Below are positions 1 to 8,861 of a stretch of DNA of 64,000 bases, piece by piece. Position numbers and translations under genes: made by a program. Location of the stretch: the NCBI RefSeq assembly GCF_003545715.1, contig NZ_QVNU01000004.1, positions 310,001 through 374,000 of the forward strand, read 5' to 3'. Below the pieces are notes generated by a model. The model ran no database searches. It was not told the DNA's origin and saw nothing but the letters and a program-made list of their open reading frames with translations. Each line of letters begins with the position of its first letter. Position 1 is the stretch's first letter. Origin of the DNA: Taibaiella koreensis (GTDB taxonomy: Bacteria; Bacteroidota; Bacteroidia; Chitinophagales; Chitinophagaceae).

Positions 1-7
1 ACAAACG

Positions 8-823
8 ATGGCCAACTGGCACGCAGGCGTCTGCGAAACAAACGGAATTAATATACACTATACGCGAACCGGCGGCGATAAGCCACCCTTGATCCTGCTA
101 CACGGATTAATGACGAACGGCCTGTGCTGGACCGGTTTGGCCCGCACTTTGGAGCAGGAATATGACGTGATTATGCCCGATGCCAGGGGACATGGGCTAT
201 CGGATGTCCCTGACTACGGCTACCGGTACGATGATCATGCCAATGATATTGCCGGTCTCATCCATACTTTAAAGCTTCAAACGCCGCTCCTGCTAGGGCA
301 TTCCATGGGCGGTATGACGGCCGCAGTAGTAGCCAGCCTTAAGCCCAACCTGCTCCGCGGGCTCGTCTTAGCCGATCCAAGCTTCCTGAGTCCCGGTTGG
401 CAACGCGAAGTACGTGACAGCGATATTGCCACGCAGCACCGGGTAATGCTCGGTAAATCGTTTGAAGAAGTGCTCGCCGATGCATGCAGCCGGCATCCTG
501 GTCGTTCGCCGGAAAACCATGAATTGTTTAGCCGCGCACGGCTGCAAACCAGTATGGCCGCCTTTGATGTGCTCACCCCACCCAACCCCGACTATAGCGC
601 GATAGTAAGCCAGATCGACATACCTTGTCTGCTTCTCTTTGGCGACAAGGGCGTCGTTTCTGTTACGGTCGCTGAGGCCTTACAAAGCCTTTGTATAAGC
701 CTTGAATGGGAACAGATCCGGGATGCTGGTCATAGCCTTCATATGGACCAGCCGGAACGCTTTGCTATGGCTGTGCAAACATTCCTGGGACGATTGCATA
801 CCCAACGGAAAGCCATTCAGTAA
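8..823 (+). CDS. Alpha/beta-fold hydrolase
   Basis: A 271-residue alpha/beta hydrolase of the esterase/lipase-like superfamily. The sequence shows the oxyanion-hole HG (residues 32-33), the nucleophile elbow GHSMGG with Ser99, an acidic residue after the sixth strand (FGD, Asp213) and the catalytic His242 in a GHS motif, so the triad is complete. No signal peptide is seen, so it is probably cytosolic. The ATG lies only 8 bases from the window edge, and its promoter and any partner gene to the left cannot be seen. The substrate cannot be inferred. Confidence 0.85.
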   Translation: MANWHAGVCETNGINIHYTRTGGDKPPLILLHGLMTNGLCWTGLARTLEQEYDVIMPDARGHGLSDVPDYGYRYDDHANDIAGLIHTLKLQTPLLLGHSMGGMTAAVVASLKPNLLRGLVLADPSFLSPGWQREVRDSDIATQHRVMLGKSFEEVLADACSRHPGRSPENHELFSRARLQTSMAAFDVLTPPNPDYSAIVSQIDIPCLLLFGDKGVVSVTVAEALQSLCISLEWEQIRDAGHSLHMDQPERFAMAVQTFLGRLHTQRKAIQ

Positions 824-958
824 AAGCAGTAACGATCCGTAGTTTTACCCTAAGCGATCTGGTATTCCTACCGGTTTTATCAAGCTGCCTGTTGCGGAAA
901 GAAATCTTTCTCTATTTTGCACTGCGAAGCGAAACCAAAATCCCTCAACATGCTTTTT

Positions 959-1990
959 ATGAAGAAATGGCTATGCCTGTTACCGGTCACTTTGTATGGC
1001 AGCTTTTTATGGGCGCAGACCAGTTTTAAATTTGAGCTCATCGAACAAAAGGAATTCAGCGAATATGTGGATGCCGCCTGCAAGGAGAAATTTGGCGGCA
1101 TTTCTGCCATTGAGATGATACCGGATGCGGTGGCTCCGGGCAATCCGGAGCATAAAGCCGGTCGACAGTCTTCACTGTATCTCGTTTCCGACCATTATCC
1201 CAACAGGAGAAGTGCCGGCGTAACCCAGTATAGCTATAGCTTCCGTATAGATGCGGCAGACAAGGTATACGAGCCATCAGTTTTCTTCGGGCAGAACAGT
1301 GTTGAATCGGTACGTTATAACGAACAATCGGGCAAGCTGTTTTACAGCTATGAAGGAGACGATAACACAGGCATCGGCTATATCGAATCAGGGAAAGGCC
1401 ATATCCTGTTTGAAGAGCCTATTCCATCAGACAACCGGGGCATCGAAGGCATTACCTTTACCAGCGATAATCGCTTGTGGGCCGTTTGTGAATCGGGCGA
1501 TCAGCAATCCTGCGGGTATACGGTACCCTTTTACTGTTTTCCACCCGACAGCAGCACCAATGGTGCTTACGATATCAAGGCCAGGACCGAATACCAGTAC
1601 CCTTTCGACAAATGCAGCTGCCTGGATGCCGGCTGTGGTTTTAATGGCAGCATCGGGAATGGCATATCCGAAATACTGGCGCTACAAGGCAGGAAAGATA
1701 AGATCCTGGTATTGGAACGCTGCTTTGAGGGGAAGGCCGCTCATGTGCGGCTGTTTCTCGCGACAGTAACGGCCGGTAGCCGTATTTTAACCAAGCAGCT
1801 TGTGTTTGACTTCAACGACAATGCCACTTTCAGCGCAAAAGACAAAGCCTTTACCCCAGACAATCTGGAGGGAATGGCATGGGGTTCGGCTGAGAACGGC
1901 AATCCTGTCTTGTACCTCGTAAGCGATAACAACTTCAATCCTTCCCGTCAGCGTAACCAGATCGTCAAATTGAGGATGATCGCCCAATAA
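959..1990 (+). CDS. Esterase-like phytase-family secreted protein
   Basis: A secreted protein of about 343 residues. The preferred start gives a classic signal peptide (MKKWLCLLPVTLYGSFLWAQ); an ATG nine bases upstream, at 950, is equally possible. The body carries features of the 'esterase-like activity of phytase' domain (PF13449-type beta-propeller): a GGISAIE opening, a YLVSD strand, a central RGIEGI segment, and a closing LEGMAWG with a second YLVSDNN. These proteins are predicted periplasmic or surface phosphoesterases; the real substrate is unknown. Several cysteines cluster around residues 220-235 and could form disulfides. It stands alone, with no co-directional partner. Confidence 0.75.
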   Translation: MKKWLCLLPVTLYGSFLWAQTSFKFELIEQKEFSEYVDAACKEKFGGISAIEMIPDAVAPGNPEHKAGRQSSLYLVSDHYPNRRSAGVTQYSYSFRIDAADKVYEPSVFFGQNSVESVRYNEQSGKLFYSYEGDDNTGIGYIESGKGHILFEEPIPSDNRGIEGITFTSDNRLWAVCESGDQQSCGYTVPFYCFPPDSSTNGAYDIKARTEYQYPFDKCSCLDAGCGFNGSIGNGISEILALQGRKDKILVLERCFEGKAAHVRLFLATVTAGSRILTKQLVFDFNDNATFSAKDKAFTPDNLEGMAWGSAENGNPVLYLVSDNNFNPSRQRNQIVKLRMIAQ

Positions 1991-2146
1991 TGCTTGTGTC
2001 AGGAACAGCGGCTGTCTCCCCTGCTTGCTTACACAAACAGAAGAGACAGCCACTCGATTCAATTGAATAGCGATCAATCGAATTGCTTTTTGAATGATCG
2101 GCTTGGAAGACCACACCTGTAACGACTCCGGACAAAGCAGGTTTTC

Positions 2147-2797
2147 TTAATAGCTCAAAGCCGGTAGTGCGGGACTGGCGGCAAACGTATAATTATCGAG
2201 CTCCTCCTCTGTAAACCGGAACAACTCCTCCTTATCCATCACCACCGGCAGCAGCTCATTGCAGGCTCCCGCCATCATGATCATTTCCACATGGATACCC
2301 GGATATTGCTTAGGCGCTGAAATAGGCTCCAGGCCAAGGAAGCGCCGGTATAGAGGCACATGTTTGGGACGAACGGCGGTGAGGATATAATCGCTTCTGA
2401 ATTTTAGTACATTGAGTATAATGAACCGGAACGGGATCTTGAACAGATACTTGGAGTCGACTTTCCCGGGGTGTATCACAAACCGGTTGGATTCGACGAT
2501 GGTTTTATCCAGGTCTATCGCCTGCTCAATTTCCTGCCGGTACACTTCAAAAGCCGGCAGCGGCAGAAAATCATGCGCCTTACTGTAGATACAAGCCCTT
2601 ACCGATGCTACGGGCGCACCTTCCTCATATACGATACTGGTTGCGGCATTGGGCAGCAGGTCATATTTGTCCCTGAATTCGGCCATTGCATTTTCTTCTA
2701 TAGCCCCTGCATTGTGATAGGCAAGGTATCTTAATCTGACAGCTTCCGATAGCTGTTGTTCTGTTTCGCAACATGCTAACAGGTACTTGTTTTCCAT
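2147..2797 (-). CDS. FeeM-like N-acyl amino acid synthase / GNAT-type acyltransferase
   Basis: A 216-residue cytosolic protein. Its N-terminal half matches the autoinducer-synthase/FeeM fold: an early LRYLAYHNAG segment (compare LRYxaYv in FeeM and PEP-CTERM-associated acyltransferases), an acidic stretch, a VASVRACIYS beta strand, then ESNRFVIHP, as in the (S/G)R-hxxxP region of acyl-homoserine-lactone-like synthases. This family joins acyl-ACP chains to amino acids or related amines. The exact product is unknown and the family call rests on pattern only. The gene is monocistronic on the minus strand. An inverted repeat at 2010-2018/2043-2051 lies beyond its 3' end but has no T-run. Confidence 0.55.
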   Translation of the reverse strand: MENKYLLACCETEQQLSEAVRLRYLAYHNAGAIEENAMAEFRDKYDLLPNAATSIVYEEGAPVASVRACIYSKAHDFLPLPAFEVYRQEIEQAIDLDKTIVESNRFVIHPGKVDSKYLFKIPFRFIILNVLKFRSDYILTAVRPKHVPLYRRFLGLEPISAPKQYPGIHVEMIMMAGACNELLPVVMDKEELFRFTEEELDNYTFAASPALPALSY

Positions 2798-3207
2798 GTG
2801 ATAGGGGGTTTATTGTTTGGGTTCTAAATATGCGCTGATGGCATTATTGGGATGCAAAAGTAGAAGACAGGATTGATTATCAAAAGGGTATGCCGGAAAC
2901 TTTACGTTACGATTTCCTCTTGACGACGGCTCTATGCCTAGTTGCTGTGGATAGACGCTATTCTTTCTTGTGTTCAGAAAAGCGCCTATGCCGGAAGAAA
3001 CAAAAATGATCTTACAAAACCTTTCCTTATAAAAGGCTTGCAAAAGAACAGCGGCCGGCCAGAAAATGATCCGGTGAGGATCCGCCGGCTACAGAATGTT
3101 GAAACAATACTAGTAAAGTTAAGAGGTACGAAAATGGGGTTGCAGGCATGATAATAAATCCAAATCTTTAGGGTCAATATTTTCAAACCTTAACCAAAAT
3201 CTCAACA
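2798..3207. other. Intergenic region, no gene seen
   Basis: About 410 bases between the divergent acyltransferase and carbonic anhydrase genes. Short open frames on both strands lack recognisable protein features. It must hold promoters for both genes, but I see no exact TAnnTTTG box in front of either. Confidence 0.5.
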
Positions 3208-3975
3208 ATGAAAAGCAAACTTTTCCCGATCTGCGCAGCAGTAGCGTTTATGGCGCCTGCATTCCTTTCCTGTAATAATGGTCAGGTAAACAATAGTGAT
3301 AAGAACACTAACGATACTGCACAAACAATCACGATCCCAAGACCTCCAAGAGAACGGGTATTGACGGCAGCAGAACAAGCCGCATTGACACCCGATGAAG
3401 TGATCAAAAGCCTGAAAGAAGGTAACGAACGATTTGTAAGCAGTGATATCACCGCGAGAGATCATTCTGCCATGGTGCGTAATGCAGCTGCCGGGCAATT
3501 TCCCAAAGCAGTAATTCTCTCTTGTATCGACAGCCGCATACCCGTGGAAGATGTTTTTGATAAGGGCATAGGCGATATGTTTGTGGGACGGGTCGCCGGT
3601 AATTTCGTGAATACGGATCTGCTGGGTGGTATGGAATTCGGATGTAAAGTAATGGGCGCAAAGCTGATCCTTGTCCTGGGCCATGAATCCTGTGGGGCCA
3701 TCAAAGCGGCTATCGACGATGTAAAGCTGGGCAATATAACAGCTATGCTCGCCAATATACGGCCGGCAGTGGTTGCTTCGCAAGACTTTGCAGGTGATAA
3801 AACGTCAAAGAACGATGAATTCGTACATTATGTTTTGAAGAACAACGTGATCAATGCAATAAAGACCATTAAAGAAAAAAGCCCGATCTTAAAGGAAATG
3901 GCAGATAGCGGCGCCATCAAGATCGTGGGTGCTTATTACAATATTAAAACAGGCGCTGTAACTTTTCTGGATTGA
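3208..3975 (+). CDS. Beta-class carbonic anhydrase, lipoprotein
   Basis: A 255-residue beta-carbonic anhydrase that interconverts CO2 and bicarbonate. The zinc site is complete: Cys106 and Asp108-x-Arg110 in SCIDSR, and His159 and Cys162 in GHESCG. Unusually for this normally cytosolic enzyme, it has a lipoprotein signal peptide ending in LSC with the lipidated Cys22, followed by an Asn/Asp/Thr-rich spacer (residues 23-45). It should therefore sit in the periplasm on a membrane. Periplasmic beta-CAs of this kind are common in Bacteroidota. The gene is monocistronic and is followed by a strong hairpin. Confidence 0.92.
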   Translation: MKSKLFPICAAVAFMAPAFLSCNNGQVNNSDKNTNDTAQTITIPRPPRERVLTAAEQAALTPDEVIKSLKEGNERFVSSDITARDHSAMVRNAAAGQFPKAVILSCIDSRIPVEDVFDKGIGDMFVGRVAGNFVNTDLLGGMEFGCKVMGAKLILVLGHESCGAIKAAIDDVKLGNITAMLANIRPAVVASQDFAGDKTSKNDEFVHYVLKNNVINAIKTIKEKSPILKEMADSGAIKIVGAYYNIKTGAVTFLD

Positions 3976-4028
3976 TGCCGGCGATGCGCTTCATTTACAA
4001 AATGCCAGGATAGCGCTTACACATAAAC

Positions 4029-4063
4029 ATGCCCCCGGGAAATATCTGCATTCCCGGGGGCAT
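4029..4063 (+). terminator. Hairpin terminator after carbonic anhydrase
   Basis: A perfect 13-bp GC-rich stem (4029-4041 with 4051-4063) and a 9-nt loop, followed by an AT-rich but not poly-T tail. It lies 54 bases after the carbonic anhydrase stop and before a convergent small gene, so it may serve both strands. Confidence 0.7.
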
Positions 4064-4100
4064 TAATTTATAGATAACCCTTTCGACAAAAGTTATCCGC

Positions 4101-4322
4101 TTATATTTGCTCACCTCCGGCCGGGACACCCTGGCCGCTTTTGAACGTTCCTTTTTCTACAGTGCTGGCCTGGACATTAAACTCTTTGCAATAAGTATCA
4201 ATGGCGTCTTGTGTAAATTTTCCTGTTTCCTTATGATCGGGATGCGGCACCGTTTGCCTCCTGTAATAGGTCACTTTTTTCTTAATGCCGCTTTGCATCG
4301 GCTGCGTCATGTATTCTGGCAT
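4101..4322 (-). CDS. Small hypothetical protein
   Basis: A 73-residue hydrophilic, Lys/Thr-rich protein with no signal peptide or membrane segment. The frame opens with two nearby methionines (MPEYMTQ), so the start may be the second, 12 bases downstream. No family is recognised. Support for it being real is an even, protein-like composition and its position just across the terminator from the carbonic anhydrase. The product could be an artefact of an open frame. Confidence 0.4.
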   Translation of the reverse strand: MPEYMTQPMQSGIKKKVTYYRRQTVPHPDHKETGKFTQDAIDTYCKEFNVQASTVEKGTFKSGQGVPAGGEQI

Positions 4323-4385
4323 TTGCGTTTTTTTATTCCTACTCTTTTTTCGGAAGGTTAGAAAATGATGTTTGGCACTTCGAAT

Positions 4386-4655
4386 TTACCATGAGTATCC
4401 TGGCTTATTACGAGTAGAAACACCTGTTTTCATTTTCCCGTGAAAACCCGTACCAACCCGGAGTTGACAATGCATCCGGCAAAGAGCAATTATCGCACGC
4501 CACAAACACAGCCGGCGGTTTTCCCCCGGATTCCATGCGATGGTAAAATATTTATTGAACTTATCCCTGCTGTAGCACAGCCGGTCGAAGCCTGCTTCCT
4601 CCTTGAAGAGCAGCAATTCCCCGCCCGTGTTTTCCTCCCTTAATTTGAGCCTCAT
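4386..4655 (-). pseudogene. Decayed N-terminal fragment of an AraC-family regulator
   Basis: An 89-residue frame whose first half (FDRLCYSRDKFNKYFTIAW, then NPGEN) resembles the cupin-like N-terminus of Bacteroidota AraC regulators. After GEN, at about 4520, the similarity continues in another frame (PAVFVACDNCSLPDAL, as in the '..vfIDg..y.lp.n.Ll' strand pair), then ends at a stop. No AraC helix-turn-helix follows. I read it as a frameshifted, truncated remnant. The family link comes from motif memory only, so the call is tentative. Confidence 0.3.
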
Positions 4656-4839
4656 TACGTGTCGAATGAATGGTCGTTAACTGATGCAGTCACCGGATTG
4701 TTGCCGGCGTTGGTGACTCAAAATACAAAAGGTGTGGGGGAAGGTCAAAGCCCGTACATTCCAGGTTTTCATTTCGTAAAAAGATAAGCCCTGTTTGCCA
4801 CTCAGGGCAAACAGGGCCACGATATAAATGGTATCCTTC

Positions 4840-5550
4840 TTATTTAGATAATTCCTGTGCAGCTTGTGCGATAACGGCGGCAACTTTTTCCGGCTGCGAT
4901 ACGTAAACAACATGGCTACCCTCGATCTCCGTCACCCTGGTACCAGATCGTTTATACATGTTCCGCTGAATATCGGGATTGATGCTTTTATCCTGGGTAG
5001 CGACAATTCCATAGGTAGGTTTGTTTCGCCATGCGGCATCGGTGATCGGCGTTACAAAGCACTCGCCGTAAAAAGCCCCTTGCGAAGCATACATGAACGC
5101 CGCTTCTTCTTTGCTCAGATCGCCACAGAAGCCGGCATGATACTTTTCCTGGTCGTAGTACACGATGCCCTTGTCATCGGGGGGTAGCACACCATTTTCC
5201 GGTGCGGGAGGAGCAGACTGGAACCATGTCAATGCAGACTCGTTATTGTCCGGCTGAAAGGCGGCAATATAAACCAGGCCGGCAACTTTAGGGTGATTCC
5301 CCGCCTGCGTGATAACGGCGCCGCCCCAGGAATGACCGGCAAGAATAGCGGGACCGTCCTGGTTATCCAGCGCCAGGTGCGTAGCGGTTACATCGTCCTG
5401 CAGGGAAGTAAGCGGGTTCTGTACTACGGTTACCCGATAACCTTGCCGGGTAAGGGTATCGTAAACACCTTTGTAACCGGAGCCGTCGGCGAATGCGCCA
5501 TGTACCAAAACGATGTTCTTTACTGCGGGGGAATTGGTTTGATTTTCCAT
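4840..5550 (-). CDS. Alpha/beta hydrolase, EstC/HNL-like
   Basis: A 236-residue small alpha/beta hydrolase. The chosen ATG gives the family-like start MENQTNSPAVKNIVLVHGAF; the frame extends 14 codons further upstream. It has the LVHGAFADGSGY oxyanion segment, nucleophile Ser74 in AGHSWGG, and His213 in GSHVVYVSQPEKVA near the C-terminus, which is typical of the pyrethroid-hydrolase/EstC/salicylate-esterase-like group. No signal peptide. Substrate unknown. Monocistronic on the minus strand. Confidence 0.85.
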   Translation of the reverse strand: MENQTNSPAVKNIVLVHGAFADGSGYKGVYDTLTRQGYRVTVVQNPLTSLQDDVTATHLALDNQDGPAILAGHSWGGAVITQAGNHPKVAGLVYIAAFQPDNNESALTWFQSAPPAPENGVLPPDDKGIVYYDQEKYHAGFCGDLSKEEAAFMYASQGAFYGECFVTPITDAAWRNKPTYGIVATQDKSINPDIQRNMYKRSGTRVTEIEGSHVVYVSQPEKVAAVIAQAAQELSK

Positions 5551-5772
5551 TTTGTTTGTTTTTGAAAGTTTTCGTTTAGAATGATGACACAAAGGTGCGG
5601 CGACCAGGCCGGCTCAGTTATGCGTACATTTCCCTTTTACTTGTAATCATTTCCCTTTTTTACGATTCCAGCTATTTTCTCAAGCCGGAGCACGCTATGG
5701 CTGCCTATCATTCCTGCCGGGGCGCCCCCGGATCAATCTTTACAGAGTAGAAGCCATGCCTAAAAAAAGAAG

Positions 5773-5806
5773 AGTGCCCTCAAAGCAACTGCTGCTTGGG
5801 GGCACT
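5773..5806 (-). terminator. Rho-independent terminator of the RiPP precursor gene
   Basis: Read on the minus strand, a GC-rich stem with one mismatch and a short loop is followed by TTCTTTTTTT. It lies about 45 bases past the stop of the peptide gene at 5851-6045, so that gene is a single-gene transcript. Confidence 0.7.
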
Positions 5807-5850
5807 ATACGCCAAAGCCGGTATCTTTTACATACCGGCTGCTGTATTCC

Positions 5851-6045
5851 TTAACTACACCTGCGACCAGGGCAGGGATTGGTTATACAGCCGATCTTGG
5901 GATCATAAGTAGGACTACCGGCCGACGGTCCGCAACCTGCCGTAGCGCCACCGACAATGGCATTCCGCTTTTGGCGATCCAGCTGATCGACGATTTCTTT
6001 TACTAAAACAAGCTTTCTGTCGAGATTCAATGTTTTTCTCTTCAT
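5851..6045 (-). CDS. Orphan class I lanthipeptide-like precursor peptide
   Basis: A 64-residue peptide; the ATG was chosen because it gives MKRKTLNLDRKL, matching the Bacteroidota RiPP leader (basic start, then LNL/LSL plus a KK/RK helix). The frame continues 11 codons upstream without leader features. The leader ends at a double glycine (Gly32-Gly33). The core that follows has four cysteines (38, 53, 58, 63) and six Ser/Thr, enough for thioether rings. No LanB/LanC dehydratase or cyclase, protease-transporter or other maturation gene lies nearby. Modification is inferred, not shown. Promoter and terminator bracket this gene alone. Confidence 0.65.
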   Translation of the reverse strand: MKRKTLNLDRKLVLVKEIVDQLDRQKRNAIVGGATAGCGPSAGSPTYDPKIGCITNPCPGRRCS

Positions 6046-6075
6046 AAGACGTAAATGTTTAGCGTTGTGAAAATT

Positions 6076-6083
6076 CAAAGTTA
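6076..6083 (-). promoter_or_regulatory. Promoter -7 box of the RiPP precursor
   Basis: On the minus strand this reads TAACTTTG, an exact match to the Bacteroidota TAnnTTTG -7 consensus, about 31 bases before the chosen ATG. No clear TTTG -33 box is seen. Confidence 0.5.
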
Positions 6084-6387
6084 ACTTGAATGGCTGCAGA
6101 TTTCATGCAGTAAAGGGGCGGTATGATCATTGGACAACCCAAATTGCATAGCCTCCCTTGCTCTTCCCCCACCCGTCTTCCTTTCATTTGGCCGACGGTA
6201 GCTGTATAGCACTCCGCTCAAAAAATGAACCCAAAGATTGCCGCGGTTTACCTAAATTTACAAACGAGAATTCGTGCCAAGCGCTGCACCGATCGCAGCC
6301 AATAGCGGGCCTTAAGGAATAAGTAATATTTCAATAATTTCAGAATTTACAGAATTATTGATTTCTTCAGTAGTACCGAATAACCGG
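6084..6387. other. Intergenic region upstream of hybrid kinase
   Basis: About 300 bases between the minus-strand peptide promoter and the kinase ATG at 6388. It is AT-rich towards the kinase. I see no gene, repeat or convincing promoter box. Confidence 0.4.
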
Positions 6388-8859
6388 ATGAATACAGGTT
6401 TTAAAACATCAATCAAAAAAAAGGTCTTTGCGATCTTCCTTATCAGTCTGGTTGCTTTAATCAGCTCCTATTTTATCAACCAGTTCGCCTTTAGCGAAAT
6501 ACAAAGCTCGGTAGACGACTTGTCTCATACCACCAAAAAGCTGATCACCATTAACAATGTCTTACTGGAGGTGAATCAGTCGGAAAAATCGTTCCGGAAC
6601 CTGCTGACTACAGATCGTTCCATCGATGAATTTGTACGGCAGTCGCAGCAATTAAAGCGCAGCTCTGATAGCTTAAGAAGCCTTTGCGCTGCCAATAAAT
6701 ACCAGGTGAGCCTGATCAACGCCGTAGACAGCCTATTGGGCATCAGGCAGAAATTCCTGCTCAATTATATCGACTTCAGGCGTAAGCTGAACAACAGCAA
6801 TCCCCTGATGGATCGCGCCAGGATACTGGACTCCCTCTTTTCTATTGAAAGCGCGCCCATCGATAGCCTTGTCTATTCCAATGTGCGCAACCAAAGCGTT
6901 ACGCAAATTGATACCGTCCTGCTGGCAGAGCAAGAGGAAAAAAAAGGGCTTTGGAAGAAAATATTCGGATCAAAAAGAAAGAGTGTTCCAAAGACCAATA
7001 AAGTTATCCGGATGGATGAAAACAATAAAGTGGATACCATTATCCAGGTCCGGAGAAATAGCGTTACGCAGGAAACACAGCGGATCCTCAATGAAATTTA
7101 TAAGGAACAAATTCAAAGACGGGAAACCTTTAAAAACAGGGAAAACCGGCTGAATGGCTTCGAGAGCTCCTTTCATAATCAAATTACCAATCTGCTTTCT
7201 GAAATAGAAAGGGACATCACACGGCAAACAGGGTTGATCCATGACAAAGCTGAGAATAGCATCGGGGTAAGCAAGAACCGTACTTTTGCCATTCTTTCCC
7301 TCTTTTTATTGGTATTGCTGATCATCGTTTTCCTCATGTTGGGCGATATCACCAGGAGCAATAAATATCGTCAATTGCTGGAAGAAGCGCGGAAAGACGC
7401 CGAATGGCAAAGTCTTTCCTGGCAGCGCTTTTTATCCAATATGAGTCATGAGATCAGGACACCGCTGCAATCCATTATCGGTTATTCCGAGCAGATGAAG
7501 AAGCAAGACCGGGCCGACCCTGGCTATGTTACCATCATACACGACTCCTCGGAGCATTTGCTACAGATCATCAATGAAATACTCGATTACAACCGGATCA
7601 GCTCCGGCAAATTTGTGTTTGAACGTGTTCGCTTTAATATGCGGCAATTGCTATCAGAAGTATTGGCTATATTGAGATTACCTACAGAGCAAAAAGGGAT
7701 TGACCTTATCTCAAACGAGCATGCGCTTCCTGAAGACGGTTTTCTGGAAGGCGATCCTTTCCGGCTGAGGCAGATATTGCTTAACCTCATTGGCAATGCG
7801 ATTAAATTTACCGCCGAAGGAAAAATAGCATTACAGGTAACAACCACAAGTTCCGATACCCTTACGGAAACCTTTACCTTTAAGGTGAGTGATACCGGTC
7901 CTGGTATCCCGGTGGACATGCAGGAGGTGATCTTTAACCGGTTTGAAAAGGTAGCCCTTTCGTCGGAACAGCAATACCAGGGTTCCGGCCTGGGCCTTAG
8001 CATCGTTAAAGCGCTGATAGAGGGGCAAGGCGGCCATATTTCGCTGCTGAGCGAGCCAGGAAAGGGCGCGTGCTTTACCTTTAGCATAACCTATACAAAA
8101 GCCGGCGCTTCCGTTGCCCGTAAGACACCCGTACCTGCGCCTTTACGAAGCGCCAATGGCCCGGTATGGCTTGTAGACGACGACCGGCTGATCCTGCAAT
8201 TGTGTGGCCGTATACTGGAAAAGCATCATATTCCTTACGAATGCTTTCATACGGTCGCATCTTTTCTCGATAGCGCAGCGGATCAACATCCATCTTTGTT
8301 CCTGGTAGATATAAGAATGCCCCACAAGAATGGCTTCCAACTGTATGATGAGATCAGGAACAGTTTCCCGGCCGGCATTCCTGTGATTGCCGTAACGGCT
8401 CAGGCACTTGCCGAAGAACGCTACGAGATCTTACGCCATGGATTCAACGATATTTTGCTGAAACCTTTTAGGGAAGAGGAGTTGCTCTCTTTGATCCATA
8501 AATGGACCGGCCATAGCTTTCCCGCAACACTTGCCCCGATAAACGATATAAACGCCAATGGCGGCCGGCCTGTAAAACAGGTAGACCCGGACATTGAGAT
8601 ACTCCAATGCTACAGGGAAGAAACCGCGCAGGATATTGCTCATTTGCAATCGGCCGTGGACGGAGAAAACGGGGAAGCGGTAGCGATGATGCTACACCGC
8701 CTGGCAGGAAGGACCGCCCAGATAGGCGAAAAGGAGCTGGGGCAGAACATCAGGAAGATGGAGCTGTTGGTGAGAAACACCCAGACGGTTGACCATGATG
8801 GGATCGATAAGCTCATCAAAGCGCTCCGGGCTTTCCTTTCGACAATACCATCATCCTGA
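6388..8859 (+). CDS. Hybrid sensor histidine kinase (HisKA-HATPase-REC-Hpt)
   Basis: An 823-residue membrane phosphorelay kinase. An upstream TTG at 6358 keeps the frame open, but the ATG at 6388 is a better start. Order: TM1 (about 12-32); a long predicted periplasmic, coiled-coil-rich sensor (about 33-295) with no named domain; TM2 (about 297-320); HisKA with His354 in NMSHEIRTPLQ; HATPase_c with NLIGNAIKF, DTGPGIP and GSGLGLSIVK; a receiver with LVDDD and phospho-acceptor Asp641 in VDIRMP; and a C-terminal Hpt domain with His770 in MLHRLAGR. A complete relay is thus on one chain. It ends two bases from the convergent sigma54 regulator gene, a plausible partner. Confidence 0.93.
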   Translation: MNTGFKTSIKKKVFAIFLISLVALISSYFINQFAFSEIQSSVDDLSHTTKKLITINNVLLEVNQSEKSFRNLLTTDRSIDEFVRQSQQLKRSSDSLRSLCAANKYQVSLINAVDSLLGIRQKFLLNYIDFRRKLNNSNPLMDRARILDSLFSIESAPIDSLVYSNVRNQSVTQIDTVLLAEQEEKKGLWKKIFGSKRKSVPKTNKVIRMDENNKVDTIIQVRRNSVTQETQRILNEIYKEQIQRRETFKNRENRLNGFESSFHNQITNLLSEIERDITRQTGLIHDKAENSIGVSKNRTFAILSLFLLVLLIIVFLMLGDITRSNKYRQLLEEARKDAEWQSLSWQRFLSNMSHEIRTPLQSIIGYSEQMKKQDRADPGYVTIIHDSSEHLLQIINEILDYNRISSGKFVFERVRFNMRQLLSEVLAILRLPTEQKGIDLISNEHALPEDGFLEGDPFRLRQILLNLIGNAIKFTAEGKIALQVTTTSSDTLTETFTFKVSDTGPGIPVDMQEVIFNRFEKVALSSEQQYQGSGLGLSIVKALIEGQGGHISLLSEPGKGACFTFSITYTKAGASVARKTPVPAPLRSANGPVWLVDDDRLILQLCGRILEKHHIPYECFHTVASFLDSAADQHPSLFLVDIRMPHKNGFQLYDEIRNSFPAGIPVIAVTAQALAEERYEILRHGFNDILLKPFREEELLSLIHKWTGHSFPATLAPINDINANGGRPVKQVDPDIEILQCYREETAQDIAHLQSAVDGENGEAVAMMLHRLAGRTAQIGEKELGQNIRKMELLVRNTQTVDHDGIDKLIKALRAFLSTIPSS

Positions 8860-8861
8860 AT

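Noticed and set aside
2010-2051. 9-bp inverted repeat after the phytase-like gene as a terminator
   Set aside because: Stem is clear but the loop is 24 nt and there is no T-run on either side.
2942-3151. 69-codon frame in the gap before the carbonic anhydrase gene
   Set aside because: Basic, low-quality composition, no start context and an overlapping equal-length frame on the other strand.
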